A stretch of DNA of 64,000 nucleotides from Ochrobactrum quorumnocens (GTDB taxonomy: Bacteria > Pseudomonadota > Alphaproteobacteria > Rhizobiales > Rhizobiaceae): contig NZ_CP022605.1 of the NCBI RefSeq assembly GCF_002278035.1, positions 248,001-312,000 on the forward strand, written 5' to 3'. The position numbers were made by a program, and so were the translations under genes. The notes beneath the pieces were generated by a model. That model made no database searches. It was not told the DNA's origin and worked only from the letters and a program-made list of their open reading frames with translations. Shown here in pieces: positions 63,684 to 64,000 of this stretch. Position 1 is the first letter of the stretch. Each line of letters opens with the position of its first letter.

Positions 63684-64000
63684 TCAGGACGGGACCGGCA
63701 AGTCAGAAATCAGCCGTTTCTCCAGATTCGTCTCTGCCGCGAAAACAAATGCAGAGACGTCAATCGCGAGAATCTCATACTTAGCCGCGGAGGTTTTCAT
63801 CTCGGACACGCGCTGGCGCCAAAAGTAAGGCGCACCAGGAGCGTCCTCCGACAGGCGATTTTCCGGGAGTTGGCAGGATCGCGGCAAAACCGCGTTCAGC
63901 CCAGAACTGCGCCAGGGTGCATAGCCATCTTTGGAAGCAACATATTTTGACGGTCCGGCCCCATGCGAGAGAAGCACAATTGGCAGTGCGTCGCCTTTTG
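63684..64000 (-). pseudogene. Alpha/beta hydrolase remnant at the window edge
   Basis: On the minus strand, from the right edge: LPIVLLSHGAGPSKYVASKDGYAP, then LAQFWAERGFAAILPT in a second frame, then LSEDAPGAPYFWRQRVSEMK back in the first. This is the oxyanion-side start of a dienelactone-hydrolase or PAF-acetylhydrolase-like protein (HG.GP..Y..S..GY). Two compensating frame changes are needed, and the sequence loses family pattern after VSEMK. The N-terminus lies outside the window. Confidence 0.6.

Noticed and set aside
1..64000. tRNA, rRNA, CRISPR arrays and riboswitches
   Set aside because: Looked for T-loop-like motifs, regular spaced repeats and known aptamer cores; none was convincing by eye.

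Overview
The window reads as an accessory region of a Brucellaceae/Rhizobiales alphaproteobacterium, most likely Ochrobactrum/Brucella-like. This is inferred from an Aap-type amino acid importer, class III aminotransferases, rhizobial-style insertion sequences, an IS110/group II intron combination and short dispersed palindromic repeats. No rRNA, tRNA, CRISPR array or replication origin was recognised. About a third of the window is decayed: at least eighteen gene or IS remnants were found, mostly by reading across frameshifts.

Layout. 1-5.2 kb: end of a flavodoxin-fold NAD(P)H oxidoreductase and a DUF6220-like membrane protein, then an AaeB/AaeX/AaeA-type efflux operon (FUSC, DUF1656, HlyD) whose outer-membrane partner is frameshifted and truncated; a divergent AraC regulator faces it. 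5.2-7 kb: debris (relaxase tail, 30-codon D-Ala-D-Ala ligase start, MarR fragment). 7-13.3 kb: RND efflux permease plus adaptor, divergent TetR regulator with two matching operator-like dyads, and a FabF-type ketosynthase. 13.4-14.3 kb: decayed ABC permease.

14.3-26.4 kb is the most coherent unit. It holds a succinate-semialdehyde-type aldehyde dehydrogenase, an Aap-like importer (binding protein, two permeases, ATPase), a GntR/FCD regulator, an APH/hydroxylysine-kinase-like kinase, a class III aminotransferase resembling the PLP phospho-lyase group, a second class III aminotransferase and a second GntR/FCD regulator. The same palindrome GTGTTATAACAC lies in the promoter regions at both ends. 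The gene set fits uptake of an amino acid, phosphorylation, PLP-dependent phospho-elimination and aldehyde oxidation, as expected for 5-hydroxylysine use; the substrate is an inference.

26.4-29 kb: an IS110 relic split by a deleted group II intron, then an internally deleted IS630-type element. 29-34.3 kb: FAD-dependent oxidoreductase, MFS exporter with divergent MerR regulator and a SoxR-box-like promoter, histidine kinase remnant, DxD glycosyltransferase-like protein. 34-41.7 kb: small secreted and membrane hypotheticals, IS3, HigB and ParDE remnants, an isochorismatase fragment, a DUF2130 protein and a divergent cold shock protein. 41.9-46.2 kb: three-gene operon (MBL hydrolase, tautomerase, unknown) with divergent LysR, then an L,D-transpeptidase. 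46.5-52 kb: amidohydrolase pseudogene, HxlR/NADP reductase pair, IS3 and ISL3 relics, a membrane protein. 52-56.3 kb: small lipoprotein, an ionotropic-glutamate-receptor-like channel with an unusual filter, and a DUF/HlyD pair. 56.8-64 kb: IS6 relic abutting a LysR stump, a peptide-binding protein, peptidase T behind a 105-bp MITE-like element, gamma-glutamyltransferase, a GFA-family protein and an alpha/beta hydrolase remnant at the right edge.
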